This document shows positions 31,459 to 40,283 of a DNA stretch of 41,625 nucleotides, piece after piece (the first letter of the stretch is position 1; the number at the start of each line of letters is the position of its first letter). This DNA comes from Lachnospiraceae bacterium. Lineage in GTDB: Bacteria; Bacillota; Clostridia; Lachnospirales; Lachnospiraceae. The notes beneath the pieces were generated by a model. That model was not told where the DNA came from and did not search any database. It worked only from the letters and a program-made list of their open reading frames with translations. The position numbers and the translations under genes were made by a program. The stretch lies in the NCBI GenBank assembly GCA_028692055.1, contig JAQUYA010000016.1, forward strand, positions 1-41,625, given 5' to 3'.

Positions 31459-34400
31459 TTATTGATTTTCATGTTTCTTACGTCTAATCACCCAGCCTGT
31501 GAGAACTCCTGTTGATGCAAGGATTGCGATAAAGTAGGCATATACATTTGCAGTATCACCTGTCTTTGGTCTGTCAGCACCTAATACTTCGCCTTCCGGT
31601 GTTGCTGCTAATGCAGTTGGGTCATCCTCAATGGTTCTTGTTGCACCAAGTACTTCGCCTTCCGGAATAGTTCTTGCTGCTCCAAGTACGGTCGGGGTCG
31701 TAGCAATTACCGCATTGGTACCCGTTCCTGCACCGCCATAAATCGTTAGTGTTCCATTGATATAAGAAATTGTATAATTTCCTGTCATATCCTCGCCAGC
31801 TGCATTCGCCATTCTGGCATTGCTGATTACGTTTGCTGATGTTCCAATCGTGTATCCATCCTGTGAGCCTACGATAGCGATACTGGATACATTATCCTGT
31901 GAAGCAACTGTTGCTAGTGAACCTTCGGAAATCGTATAGCTATTTGCTGTTAATGCCTGACTGCCATCTCGTCTGCTTGCGCTTGCTGCTGTAAATGTGA
32001 TTGGGCGGGCAGTAATAGTTAATTCTGCTGGAATTACTTCTGCCTGATAATTTTCATTTACAATCTTTGGAGTAAGTGTATAAGTTCCTACATTTTCCCC
32101 ATCTTCACGAAGCATTGTTATCTTCAGATCATCTTCTCCTACAATACCCTCCACTTTTTCATAAATGAAAACAGGGTCTGCTTCTCCATATACCTTAGTC
32201 TGTGGTAATGCGGTAATCTTAATACCTTTTTTGGTTACCTCTAATATTCCATTTGCTACATCTATCTTATAGTTTGCAGTTACGTCTGTATTTCCAGCCT
32301 TGATTACAACTCCCGTTACTATATTGGCGCTGCTTCCCACATTGGTCTGTGTTCCAGCTATGCTTACCTCAGCTTTTTGATTTTCAGCCATTCCATCTCC
32401 GGTAATCGTTACTGTATCCTTAGTAAGTGCACTTCCATCATAAACTCTTGTAGCACTGTCTGCCGTTACCAAAATGCTTCGTTTGTTTATTGTTACCGTT
32501 ACTTCCTTAACGGCATCTTCATAATTCTTATTTACTGCTTTTACTGTTATCTTATAAGTTCCTGCTTCTGTGAAGCTCGATAACTCTGTTGCATACACAC
32601 CATTATCAACCTTATAGCTGATGGTAGAATCTGTTGCTTTTGCTGTTGCCTCTTGCAGACTTGTTGTTGTACCATCATATATTCTGGTAAAGCCTTCTGC
32701 TGTTATTTCATTATCCGTTGCTGGTGCTTTGGTTACTTCTAATATTCCCTTTATCTTATTAATGGTATAGTTCTTTGTTACCTCTGTCTCTCCAGCTTTA
32801 ATTGTTACTTCTGTTACCGTATTGTCACTGCTTCCTACTTCTGTCTGGCTTCCGCTTACTGTAATGTCTGGTGCCTGATTTTTTGCTATGCCGTCCCCTG
32901 TTATGACTGCTGTTGCCTTTACAAGAGCTGTTCCATCATACACTTGGGTATCGCTATCTGCGGTAACTGTAATCGCACGTTTACGAATTATTACTGTTAC
33001 TACTTTTGTAGCATCTTCATAGTTTTCATTTTCTGCTTTTACCGTTACCGTATACGTTCCAGCTTCCGTAAACTTAGGCACTTCTGTACTAAATGCACCA
33101 CCATTTACCTGATAGCTGATACTGGAACCCTTTGTTGCAGTAGCCTTTTCCAGTTTTTCGGCTACTCCATCATAGAGTTTGTCAAAGCCTTTTGCATCAA
33201 TCACGTTCTTATCTGCATCAGCTTTGGTTACTTCTAACGTTCCATTTACTTTGCTGATTGCATAGTTCTTAGTTACGTCCGTTCTATCTGCCTTAATTAC
33301 TACTGATGTTACCTTATTATCACTGTTTCCCACATTGGTCTGTGTTCCACTTACCCTTACTGTTTCTTTTTGACCAGATGCAAGCGCTGCTTCTCCCTCT
33401 ATTCCACCTGTCACACTATATACATTCTTTGTAAGTGCAGTTCCATTATATTTCTTTGTATCACTTCCTGCGGTTACTGTGATTGGTCTTTGCTTGATTA
33501 ACAGTTCTGTTTCTGCTATAGCATCTTTGTAATTCTTATTCTCTGCCTTTACATAAATCTTAGTTGTTCCTGCTTCCGTTGCAGTTGGAATTGTCGCACT
33601 ATAATTCTTTCCATCTGTGGAATAACTAACCGTTGAATCAGCCTCATCTGCGGTCGCTGCGTCAATCTGGTGACTCATTCCATCATAATACACTTCTTTT
33701 CTTTCTACCTTAATTCCATTACCAGCACCTTCTGCTTTGGTTACAGTCAGTGTTCCATTTACTGTTTTAATATCATAGTTCGCTGTTACATCTGTTTTTC
33801 CAGATTTAATAGCTACACTGCTTACTGTATTGGCACTACTTCCTACTTCTGTCTGGCTTCCGCTTACAAACACTTCTTTTGTCTGACCGGATACTACTGC
33901 ATCTGCATCTGTAATGCCTGTCATTCTGCTCGTAATCACATAAAAATTCTTAGTAAGTGCTAATTTATTATATACCTTACTGGCACTTCCTGCTGTTACA
34001 GTAATCTCACGCTTGTTAATTACTACCGTTCCACTTGCCACTGCAGTATCTGGGTAATCTGGATTGGTTGCTTTTACATAGATTGTGTAGATACCTGCTT
34101 CTGTATAATTTGGTGCTGATTGACTCCAGCTATTATCATCTGCTGGATTTGTTGTATAGTAAACCGTCGAACCATTTCTTAAAGGACTAGCTGCTTTTAT
34201 AGAATGCTTTTGTCCATCATAGGTTACTGTATTTCCTGTAACACGTACTTTGTTTAATAATGGATAATAAAGCTTCAAAACAGTTTTGCTGTCTGCTTTA
34301 ACTACTTCGGAACTTACTGCATCTGCCTTATAGAAGTAACCCTCATATTCCTTTGCATAATCTGCATCGTATACAGTCGTACCAACTGTTCCTGTTTTTG

Positions 34401-37400
34401 ATTCTGAATAACTGGCTGTTGCAGGATAAGTAACTGTATCCGAGTTCTGTAAGTAGTGTTCTACCATATAGTTTGCTTCATTTGCAAGCCATGTTGCTCT
34501 TACTACCATATTATTATTAAGTGTTACCTGGGTTACTTTATCTTGACTCGAAACACTATCTGTTCCCTCTGTTAATGTCCAACCATCAAAAGTATAACCC
34601 TCTTTTGCGAAATACTGATTTTCCAACATATCCGCAACCGATACCAGCGTAACCTTTGTGCCTTTAATATAGGATACTGTTTCAATTCCACCGCCCGGCT
34701 GACTTGTTGCTGTATTTCCAGCATAGGAGAGTGTTGCCCATTGAGATGCATCTTTGTCATAATAAATATTTAAGATTCCTAATCCATCTGCCGTAATGAC
34801 AGTAGAAACCGTTTTGTCTTCCGTATGTGTATATCCTGGAATTATTTTCACATAATCCACATCATATACGGTACTATCTGTTTTTCCATACTGTATCTCT
34901 GTATAAGTTGCACTATCTGGATATTGACCATCTTCCGAAACATAATGATTTACTGTAAATGCCGTATTATCATTTGCTTTCCATATTGCATACAAGGTAA
35001 CATCTGAACTTCCCATAGAAAACGTCTTTGTTCCGTTGATTGTATAGCTTGGAGATGTTGCTTTGTTATTTGTATCCCAACCTAAAAATGTGTAACCTGC
35101 TCTGGTTGGATTATGCTCAAAATCTACTGTTACTGTGGTTCCTTCTGCTGCTTCTATTCCCGCCGGCATAACGGAATTATTTCCACCATTTGCATCATAG
35201 CGAACTGCATTCATATTCTTATTACGTAAAACACCATCTACATGCCATGTTCCTGTTTTCTTTATAACATACCATTCGATATATTGCGTAGAACTATTAT
35301 AAGATATTCCTTTTTCCTGCAATTTATTTTTTATTTGGGAATCCGAAGGTGTTGATTTCAAATTTTTCTGTACGGCTGACAGATTATTATTAATGGCAAT
35401 TGCTTTATATATCGTTCCATCTATTTTATCTGTGTATTTTGAACTCTCATAGCCACTCGGTTCATACGGAACCTGACCATCTAAACGGACATAATATTCT
35501 GCTGCCTGATTTCCAGTAGAATTATCCTCCAGCCAGATTGCATACAATGTTATACTTTTTTTAATATCTATCTGCTCATTTATGGCATAATTATTTCCAG
35601 TCCCATCTCTATCAGAAGACCAGCCCACAAAGATATAGCCCTCTCTTGTGATACCATTTTCTGTAGGATCCGGCATATTGATTGCACCCGAGTCATCCGA
35701 TTCTAACACAAAATTGCTACCACTTGCACCATTCTTATTAAATGTAACATTATAATGCTGTGCAACTACTGTAACAGTAAATGAATCAAACTTTGATGAG
35801 TCTACCGTAGACACAACTTTAATCGTAGTTGTTCCCGCTGCAACCGCTGTGATTTTTCCGGTAGCAGCATTTACGGTTGCAATATTTGTATCTAAAGAAC
35901 TCCATAATACAGCCTTGTTTTCCGAAGTGTCTGGTGTCGCAACTACAGTAGCTGTTCCTTGCGCTGTTTGACCTACTAATAAGGTATCTTTATCAGTCGA
36001 CGCTGTGACACTGGTTACTGCTATGGTTGGCTTTGCAAGCACTTTTACATAAAAGCTTTCGGAAGACGCACCGGAATAACTTTTATATTTAAGTTTAATA
36101 ACCCCATTATTACTCGTATCTGGTTTAACCTTAAGTGCCTTTATACGTCCCTGTTCATATTCATATTCATATTCAATTTTGCTAATTGCCACATACTGGT
36201 TGTCATTACTTATGTCATAGTTCCATGATCTGGTCCAATCTGCATTATTTTTATCTGTTGATAGTATAATCGTCTCACCTGTATACATCTTATATGGGTT
36301 ATCCCTGCTTGTTGCAACGAGTCGTCCGTTTACATAAATACCCGATGTGTTATCTGCATAATCTGATCCTGCTACTACATAGATAGAAAAATGATCTGTT
36401 GTCATTTCGACAGTATTATCATTTACTTTGACATCTTCCATTTTATCTGCCGATTGTTTGTTGTCATCTACGTGATATACTTCTATCACTTCCGCATCAA
36501 AACTCACATTTTCGAAAGTCACATATACATCACCCTCTGGTTGTGTGGTGTTGCCTTCTGCATCTTTTATTTTTATGTCAAATGCTTTCATTTCTGTAAC
36601 TTCTCTATTTTCAGATGTAACTTCTGATTCAACAACATCCTTAACAGAACTTACTGTTACAGTATTAACGACTAATTCTGCACCCTCTGAAAGTGTTCCT
36701 GCTGGTGCATGCAAAACAATTTTTACACCATTCACAATTTTAGAAAGTGTCATTTCTGGTTTCTTTACTTCTTCTATCTTAAAGTTTGCCACGTAAGTCG
36801 CATCTTCCAGATTTTCCGGAACAAATGTAGGTGAGGTACTTACTTCTTCTCCATCCTTTGTCCAATTTACGAATTTGTATCCTTGATCTGCAGAAGCAAT
36901 TGCTCCTTCTGCTACTGCTCCGTCTATAAGTTCAATTTCTTCTGATTCTTTACTTACAGAGCCACCCTTGGTTGCTTCGTATTGAATCAGAGCAATCTTA
37001 ACTTCTTCTGTAGTCATGTCTTCAGTCGTTACTTCCTCTGTTGACATTTCTTCTGTCGTTACTTCCTCTGTTGACATTTCTTCTGTCGTTACTTCCTCTA
37101 TTGACATTTCTTCTGTTGCTGTTTCCCCGGTTGTAACCTCTTCCACAGTAGTTGCTTCTGTATCACTACCTGCCTCTTCCGTTGTTGGTTCGATTGAGCC
37201 GGGCTCTTCTGAAGAAGATTGTCCCTCCTGCGTTCCCTGTTCGCCTAAAGATTCCTCAACCTTTGTTTCATTACTTTCCCCAGAAGTATCTGTTGTTGTT
37301 TCCTCTGCATTAACAGTCATCATTGACGTATCACTTACTAATGTCGTGAACGTCAATATGAATGCCATTGCAAAAGCTATCACTCTCATTCCTTTTCTCA

Positions 37401-37401
37401 C
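31459..37401 (-). CDS. Giant cell-wall-anchored repeat protein (~1,980 aa)
   Basis: The start is a GTG at 37401 (AGAGGAAGAAAA upstream); the longer frame begins with a TTG lacking a ribosome site. Order of parts: signal peptide (FAMAFILTFTTLVSDTSMMTVNAEE), T/E-rich tandem repeats (EEVTTEEMST units), an InlB-like unit (ALIQYEATKGG...FVNWTKDGEEV), a Big_2 Ig-like domain (TSVTASTDKDTLLVGQTA...KVVSTV), several InlB B-repeats (VTFNKNGASG, VRYDANGGN, each ending YAIW), and about four ~155-aa YDG/MBG-like modules (VTAGSASKVYN, VTAGSDTKKYN, VTADSDTQVYD, VTADSATRVYD). Next come an MBG domain, EGEVLGA(T/D)R repeats, and a sorting signal RPKTGD + TM + RRKKHENQ. Likely a surface adhesin. PKTG instead of LPXTG suggests a clade-specific sortase, not encoded here. 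Confidence 0.9.
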   Translation of the reverse strand: MRKGMRVIAFAMAFILTFTTLVSDTSMMTVNAEETTTDTSGESNETKVEESLGEQGTQEGQSSSEEPGSIEPTTEEAGSDTEATTVEEVTTGETATEEMSIEEVTTEEMSTEEVTTEEMSTEEVTTEDMTTEEVKIALIQYEATKGGSVSKESEEIELIDGAVAEGAIASADQGYKFVNWTKDGEEVSTSPTFVPENLEDATYVANFKIEEVKKPEMTLSKIVNGVKIVLHAPAGTLSEGAELVVNTVTVSSVKDVVESEVTSENREVTEMKAFDIKIKDAEGNTTQPEGDVYVTFENVSFDAEVIEVYHVDDNKQSADKMEDVKVNDNTVEMTTDHFSIYVVAGSDYADNTSGIYVNGRLVATSRDNPYKMYTGETIILSTDKNNADWTRSWNYDISNDNQYVAISKIEYEYEYEQGRIKALKVKPDTSNNGVIKLKYKSYSGASSESFYVKVLAKPTIAVTSVTASTDKDTLLVGQTAQGTATVVATPDTSENKAVLWSSLDTNIATVNAATGKITAVAAGTTTIKVVSTVDSSKFDSFTVTVVAQHYNVTFNKNGASGSNFVLESDDSGAINMPDPTENGITREGYIFVGWSSDRDGTGNNYAINEQIDIKKSITLYAIWLEDNSTGNQAAEYYVRLDGQVPYEPSGYESSKYTDKIDGTIYKAIAINNNLSAVQKNLKSTPSDSQIKNKLQEKGISYNSSTQYIEWYVIKKTGTWHVDGVLRNKNMNAVRYDANGGNNSVMPAGIEAAEGTTVTVDFEHNPTRAGYTFLGWDTNNKATSPSYTINGTKTFSMGSSDVTLYAIWKANDNTAFTVNHYVSEDGQYPDSATYTEIQYGKTDSTVYDVDYVKIIPGYTHTEDKTVSTVITADGLGILNIYYDKDASQWATLSYAGNTATSQPGGGIETVSYIKGTKVTLVSVADMLENQYFAKEGYTFDGWTLTEGTDSVSSQDKVTQVTLNNNMVVRATWLANEANYMVEHYLQNSDTVTYPATASYSESKTGTVGTTVYDADYAKEYEGYFYKADAVSSEVVKADSKTVLKLYYPLLNKVRVTGNTVTYDGQKHSIKAASPLRNGSTVYYTTNPADDNSWSQSAPNYTEAGIYTIYVKATNPDYPDTAVASGTVVINKREITVTAGSASKVYNKLALTKNFYVITSRMTGITDADAVVSGQTKEVFVSGSQTEVGSSANTVSSVAIKSGKTDVTANYDIKTVNGTLTVTKAEGAGNGIKVERKEVYYDGMSHQIDAATADEADSTVSYSTDGKNYSATIPTATEAGTTKIYVKAENKNYKDAIAETELLIKQRPITVTAGSDTKKYNGTALTKNVYSVTGGIEGEAALASGQKETVRVSGTQTNVGNSDNKVTSVVIKADRTDVTKNYAISKVNGTLEVTKADADKNVIDAKGFDKLYDGVAEKLEKATATKGSSISYQVNGGAFSTEVPKFTEAGTYTVTVKAENENYEDATKVVTVIIRKRAITVTADSDTQVYDGTALVKATAVITGDGIAKNQAPDITVSGSQTEVGSSDNTVTEVTIKAGETEVTKNYTINKIKGILEVTKAPATDNEITAEGFTRIYDGTTTSLQEATAKATDSTISYKVDNGVYATELSSFTEAGTYKITVKAVNKNYEDAVKEVTVTINKRSILVTADSATRVYDGSALTKDTVTITGDGMAENQKAEVSIAGTQTNVGSSANIVTGVVIKAGNTDVTANYKIDVANGILEVTKKGIKITALPQTKVYGEADPVFIYEKVEGIVGEDDLKITMLREDGENVGTYTLTPKIVNENYQAEVIPAELTITARPITFTAASASRRDGSQALTANSYTISEGSLATVASQDNVSSIAIVGSQDGYTIGTSANVISNARMANAAGEDMTGNYTISYINGTLTIYGGAGTGTNAVIATTPTVLGAARTIPEGEVLGATRTIEDDPTALAATPEGEVLGADRPKTGDTANVYAYFIAILASTGVLTGWVIRRKKHENQ
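37020..37110 (-). repeat. 30-bp tandem repeats in the TEE region
   Basis: Three near-identical 30-bp units (plus-strand GTCGTTACTTCCTCTGTTGA + CATTTCTTCT) encode EEMSTEEVTT ten-residue repeats. One copy has a single ATT/GTT change. The unit length keeps the frame, so copy number can vary by slippage without breaking the protein. Confidence 0.9.
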
Positions 37402-37714
37402 TTTTCTTCCTCTCTCTTTCTTACACAAACTATGGTGCTTTTTTACTGAACAATGACACTTCTATTGTAGTCACTAATAGTAAAGACTATTCCTGTTTTG
37501 GAAAAAGGTCACAAAATTTTTATGTTTCTACAATTTTGGTAATTTGTCCTAATACGAGTGTTTTGAAAAGGAAATCCATATGTAACAATTTCCTAAATGG
37601 CAAATTAACCTGTTAATTCACTAATACTTTAATTCATAAAACAATTATTACTGATTTTCATGTTTGTTTTTTCTTTTCACCATTGACTTATTTAGTCAGT
37701 ATCTGTTTAAAGAC
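37402..37714. promoter_or_regulatory. AT-rich upstream region of the giant surface gene
   Basis: No gene is seen. A perfect dyad AATTAAC-CT-GTTAATT lies at 37603-37618 and could be an operator, about 200 bp upstream of the start. An imperfect hairpin AAAATTT...AAATTTT-type lies near 37512-37540. I find no consensus -35/-10 pair I would defend. Confidence 0.35.
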
Positions 37715-37753
37715 ACAAAAAAAGCAGGAGCAATATTTCTATTGTACTCCTGC
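37715..37753 (-). terminator. Terminator of the HAD/membrane-protein operon
   Basis: GCAGGAG (37724-37730) / CTCCTGC (37747-37753) with an inner CAAT/ATTG extension; on the minus strand the stem is followed by TTTTTTT. It lies 30 bases after the stop at 37783. Confidence 0.9.
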
Positions 37754-37782
37754 CATTACTATATATCCTTCTATCTATATTT

Positions 37783-38379
37783 CTAAAGAATCCTGTCCAA
37801 TTCTTCTACTGCCTTTTCCTTGGTAGTAAAAAGGATGCCGGACCATCCCAATGCTTTCGCTGCTGTTATATTTTCTTCCCTGTCATCCAGAAATACACAT
37901 TCTTCTGGAACCAGCTGGTACTGTTGCATTAATAATTGATAAATCGCTGCATCTGGTTTAATAAGCTTTTCCTTATACGATAAGATTCCGCCATCTACCA
38001 CCTTTAGGAATTTCAGTTCCTCCCTATTCATTTCATATACAAGTTTTGAAAAATTGGATAATACCAGTACGCGATAGCCTCGGCTTTTCAATTCTTCAAT
38101 CCACTCTGTTGCATAATCATATTCTTTGACAATTCCAGTCATATGTTGGAACATGTCCTGTATTTCGTCTGAGATACCAGGATCCTTTTGTATGAATTCC
38201 GCCAATATCTCTTCCTCCGCTAAGACACCACGGTCTAATTCATTCCATATAGGATTAAATATCGTGGCATTAATCAGCCTTTGATAGATATCCTCCTGTG
38301 ACGCAAACTTTCGAAAGTGTTCCTCATAATTAAATTTAGATAATACATTTCCAATATCAAAAATGATGTTTTTTATCAT
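37783..38379 (-). CDS. HAD-IA phosphatase, YihX-like
   Basis: 198 aa. Motif I is IIFDIGNVLSKFN, where the catalytic Asp is followed by IGN as in YihX-like glucose-1-phosphatases. Motif II is VLVLSNFSK, the motif III Lys is in KEKLIKPDAAIY, and motif IV is CVFLDDREENI. The small helical cap (residues ~18-85) is typical of subfamily IA. The start overlaps the upstream gene stop (ATGA), so the two are coupled. Physiological substrate unknown. Confidence 0.9.
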   Translation of the reverse strand: MIKNIIFDIGNVLSKFNYEEHFRKFASQEDIYQRLINATIFNPIWNELDRGVLAEEEILAEFIQKDPGISDEIQDMFQHMTGIVKEYDYATEWIEELKSRGYRVLVLSNFSKLVYEMNREELKFLKVVDGGILSYKEKLIKPDAAIYQLLMQQYQLVPEECVFLDDREENITAAKALGWSGILFTTKEKAVEELDRIL

Positions 38380-39335
38380 TCGATTTTACTCCTCTGTTTC
38401 CTACTTTTTGTTTCTTCTATTCCCATTTCTTTTATTTCTTTTATTTCTTCCATTTCTTTTTCTTCTATTTCTTTTTTCTGCTCTTCCAGTTTATTTTCTG
38501 CATTCTTCTCGTCTGTTACGATGGTCAGAAAATCTGCATCTTTTCTTTTCAATCGTGGAATAAAACGCTTTGCAAATTTCCCTTTTCCACGCTCCTTAAT
38601 ATAAAAAAAACCAATTACAGAAAAAATTACTGCACCAATAAAATTAACAAATAAATCCTTCATAGTATCTAATAATCCAATATCTATATAGCCCCCAAGT
38701 CCTAAATCTTTCCCATTGACTATTACAGTCGATATGTTTTTGATAGTAGTTGGTCTATTTCCACCTGCAGGGTCTAACATTACAGAAGAAATCTGGTGTA
38801 AAATTGTATCCTTTTGCATATCAAATCCAAAAAAGATATCCATAGAGCATTCAAAGAATTCCCATAGTACACCAATCGTCATAGAAAAGCAAAATGCTAC
38901 CATTGCCATAAATACCGGTGATAACTGAAATTTGAAACGTTCTTCCCGATTCAAAATATCAACCAGTGCAAAACCAATAGCCGCTGCCAGAAATCCATTA
39001 ATGGTATGCAGCATTGTATCCCAAAGCGGATAAATAATGTAATATTCCCGTATCTCGCCTAATATCTCCGCTGCAAAAATGAAAAGCAGCATAAATATTT
39101 CTAATGTAGTTGGTAGCTCTATACGAAGATTAATCTGAATAAAACTTGGTATCATAAGAAGTATCAGTGTTAATCCACACAGGAACACATTTTCAAAGTT
39201 TCCATTATAAAATTGAAGTATCGCCACCAATATAACCAAAATACGCAATACCAGATATACAATAAAGGAACTTTTATGTTCGTGTAGCTCCATATTGAGT
39301 GCTTTCTTCATATTTTCAAATCTATCGTTTTTCAT
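38376..39335 (-). CDS. Multi-pass membrane protein, YjdF/DUF2238-like
   Basis: 319 aa from the ATG at 39335; the start is uncertain, with a TTG at 39365 and another ATG at residue 9 as alternatives. About seven membrane helices cover residues 25-260, with a conserved-looking YPLWDTMLHTINGFLAAAIGFALVDIL segment and GVLWEFFECSMDIFFGFDMQKD, reminiscent of DUF2238/YjdF proteins. A highly charged C-terminal tail (KKEIEEKEMEEIKEIKEMG) likely forms a cytoplasmic coiled coil. Coupled to the HAD phosphatase gene. Function unknown. Confidence 0.75.
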   Translation of the reverse strand: MKNDRFENMKKALNMELHEHKSSFIVYLVLRILVILVAILQFYNGNFENVFLCGLTLILLMIPSFIQINLRIELPTTLEIFMLLFIFAAEILGEIREYYIIYPLWDTMLHTINGFLAAAIGFALVDILNREERFKFQLSPVFMAMVAFCFSMTIGVLWEFFECSMDIFFGFDMQKDTILHQISSVMLDPAGGNRPTTIKNISTVIVNGKDLGLGGYIDIGLLDTMKDLFVNFIGAVIFSVIGFFYIKERGKGKFAKRFIPRLKRKDADFLTIVTDEKNAENKLEEQKKEIEEKEMEEIKEIKEMGIEETKSRKQRSKIE

Positions 39336-39503
39336 CTTCTCACCAATAAATACTTTCCTCTCCAAACCTGTAAATATTCTAGCATACCCCCAAAAACAAG
39401 TAAAGAGTTGAAGCAGTCCTATTTGTTCATCTCACATAACTCTCCATCATGCAGTAAACTTTAAGTCAGTGGAGAAGGAAGTGGCTGCACGGGAGGTTGT
39501 GTG

Positions 39504-39825
39504 TGCATTTTCACGGTGCAGACGTAAGTATGCCGACTTTGTGTGGGACGCCTCATAATGCTGAAAATCTAAGAGTTCAAAAAGAAAATGTGTGACGTTT
39601 TTTAAGACGCACGAAACCGATGTCTGATGCGACATCGTTGCCGCAAACAACAGAAGCTTTGCTTCTTTATGTTAGACATCTTGCGAATGCATCGTGCATA
39701 AACCCACCTTGTGGGTTGGCATTTCTGACAATGACATTTTCTTTTTGAACTCTAAAATTTTCTACGCATTATTCGGAAGTCCCACACAAAGTTCGGCATA
39801 TTTACGCCTGTACCGTGAAAATGCA
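39504..39825. repeat. Palindromic element B
   Basis: The arms at 39504-39548 and 39780-39825 are inverted repeats of ~45 bp with a few differences (GCATTTTCACGG...GACTTTGTGTGGGA). Next inward, TCTAAGAGTTCAAAAAGAAA (39569 onward) pairs with 39734-39762. The tip holds CGATGTC/GACATCG (about 39618-39637) and AACCCAC/TGGGTT hairpins. No supported gene. Confidence 0.7.
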
Positions 39826-39958
39826 TTCTACTATATCAAAGCAGCCACAGATAGTTTCTGACATAATTAAAATATGACTCAATATCTTACAATTTTTAGG
39901 TGCCTTTATTATGGTTAGTACATGAGAATATTTGTGGCTGCTTCATAAATGTAGAACT

Positions 39959-40236
39959 CGTTTCAGATAGCGTGGGGCGTCCCTTCTGTTTGCATCCTGC
40001 AACATTTGGAATTATGCTTAGAAAATATTAGAGTGGTAAAAGAAAATGCCAAAGACAAAAACGCGAACACACGATGTGTGAGCGAGAGGGATTGCGACAC
40101 GATGTCGCATAATCCCTCGGTTTTGTACGTCTTAGATAAAGGTATAACACATTTTCTTTTACCACTCTTAGATTTTCTTGTATAATGGAAAGTTACAGGA
40201 AGCAAACAGACGGGACGCCCCATGCTGCCTGAAACG
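39959..40236. repeat. Palindromic element C
   Basis: The arms at 39959-39999 and 40196-40236 pair over 41 bp with 5 differences (GGGGCGTCCC core). Next inward, TTAGAGTGGTAAAAGAAAAT (about 40028-40047) pairs with ATTTTCTTTTACCACTCTTA (40150-40170). Tip hairpins are CACACGATGTGTG (about 40069-40081) and GAGGGATT-GCGACACGATGTCGC-AATCCCTC (about 40085-40118). The ACACGATGT tip is the same as in the element at 25074. Confidence 0.7.
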
Positions 40237-40283
40237 TCCACAACCTCCTGTGCAGCCACTTCCTTATCCACTGACTTAAAATT

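Larger units (their letters stand above)
39461..40279. mobile_element. Nested palindromic composite, outer arms A/A'
   Basis: A 41-bp arm at 39461-39501 is an inverted copy of 40239-40279 (one G-T wobble and one mismatch), with weaker similarity running a further ~9 bp outward across the stop codon of the nuclease gene. The arms contain GTGGCTGCAC. The same core occurs inverted at 39841-39848 and direct at 39933-39940 (11-bp perfect pair AAGCAGCCACA / TGTGGCTGCTT), so the interval may be two side-by-side hairpin elements, each enclosing one further palindrome (39504-39825 and 39959-40236). Confidence 0.7.

Noticed and set aside
37016-37456. Plus-strand VVTSSVDISS repeat protein
   Set aside because: Antisense reading of the TEE repeats of the giant surface protein; no start context.
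39447-40271. Minus-strand ORFs of 67 and 102 aa (39447-39650, 39963-40271)
   Set aside because: They lie wholly inside the palindromic elements, lack ribosome sites, and their codons simply follow the inverted arms. They are likely to be mis-annotated as hypothetical proteins in such genomes.
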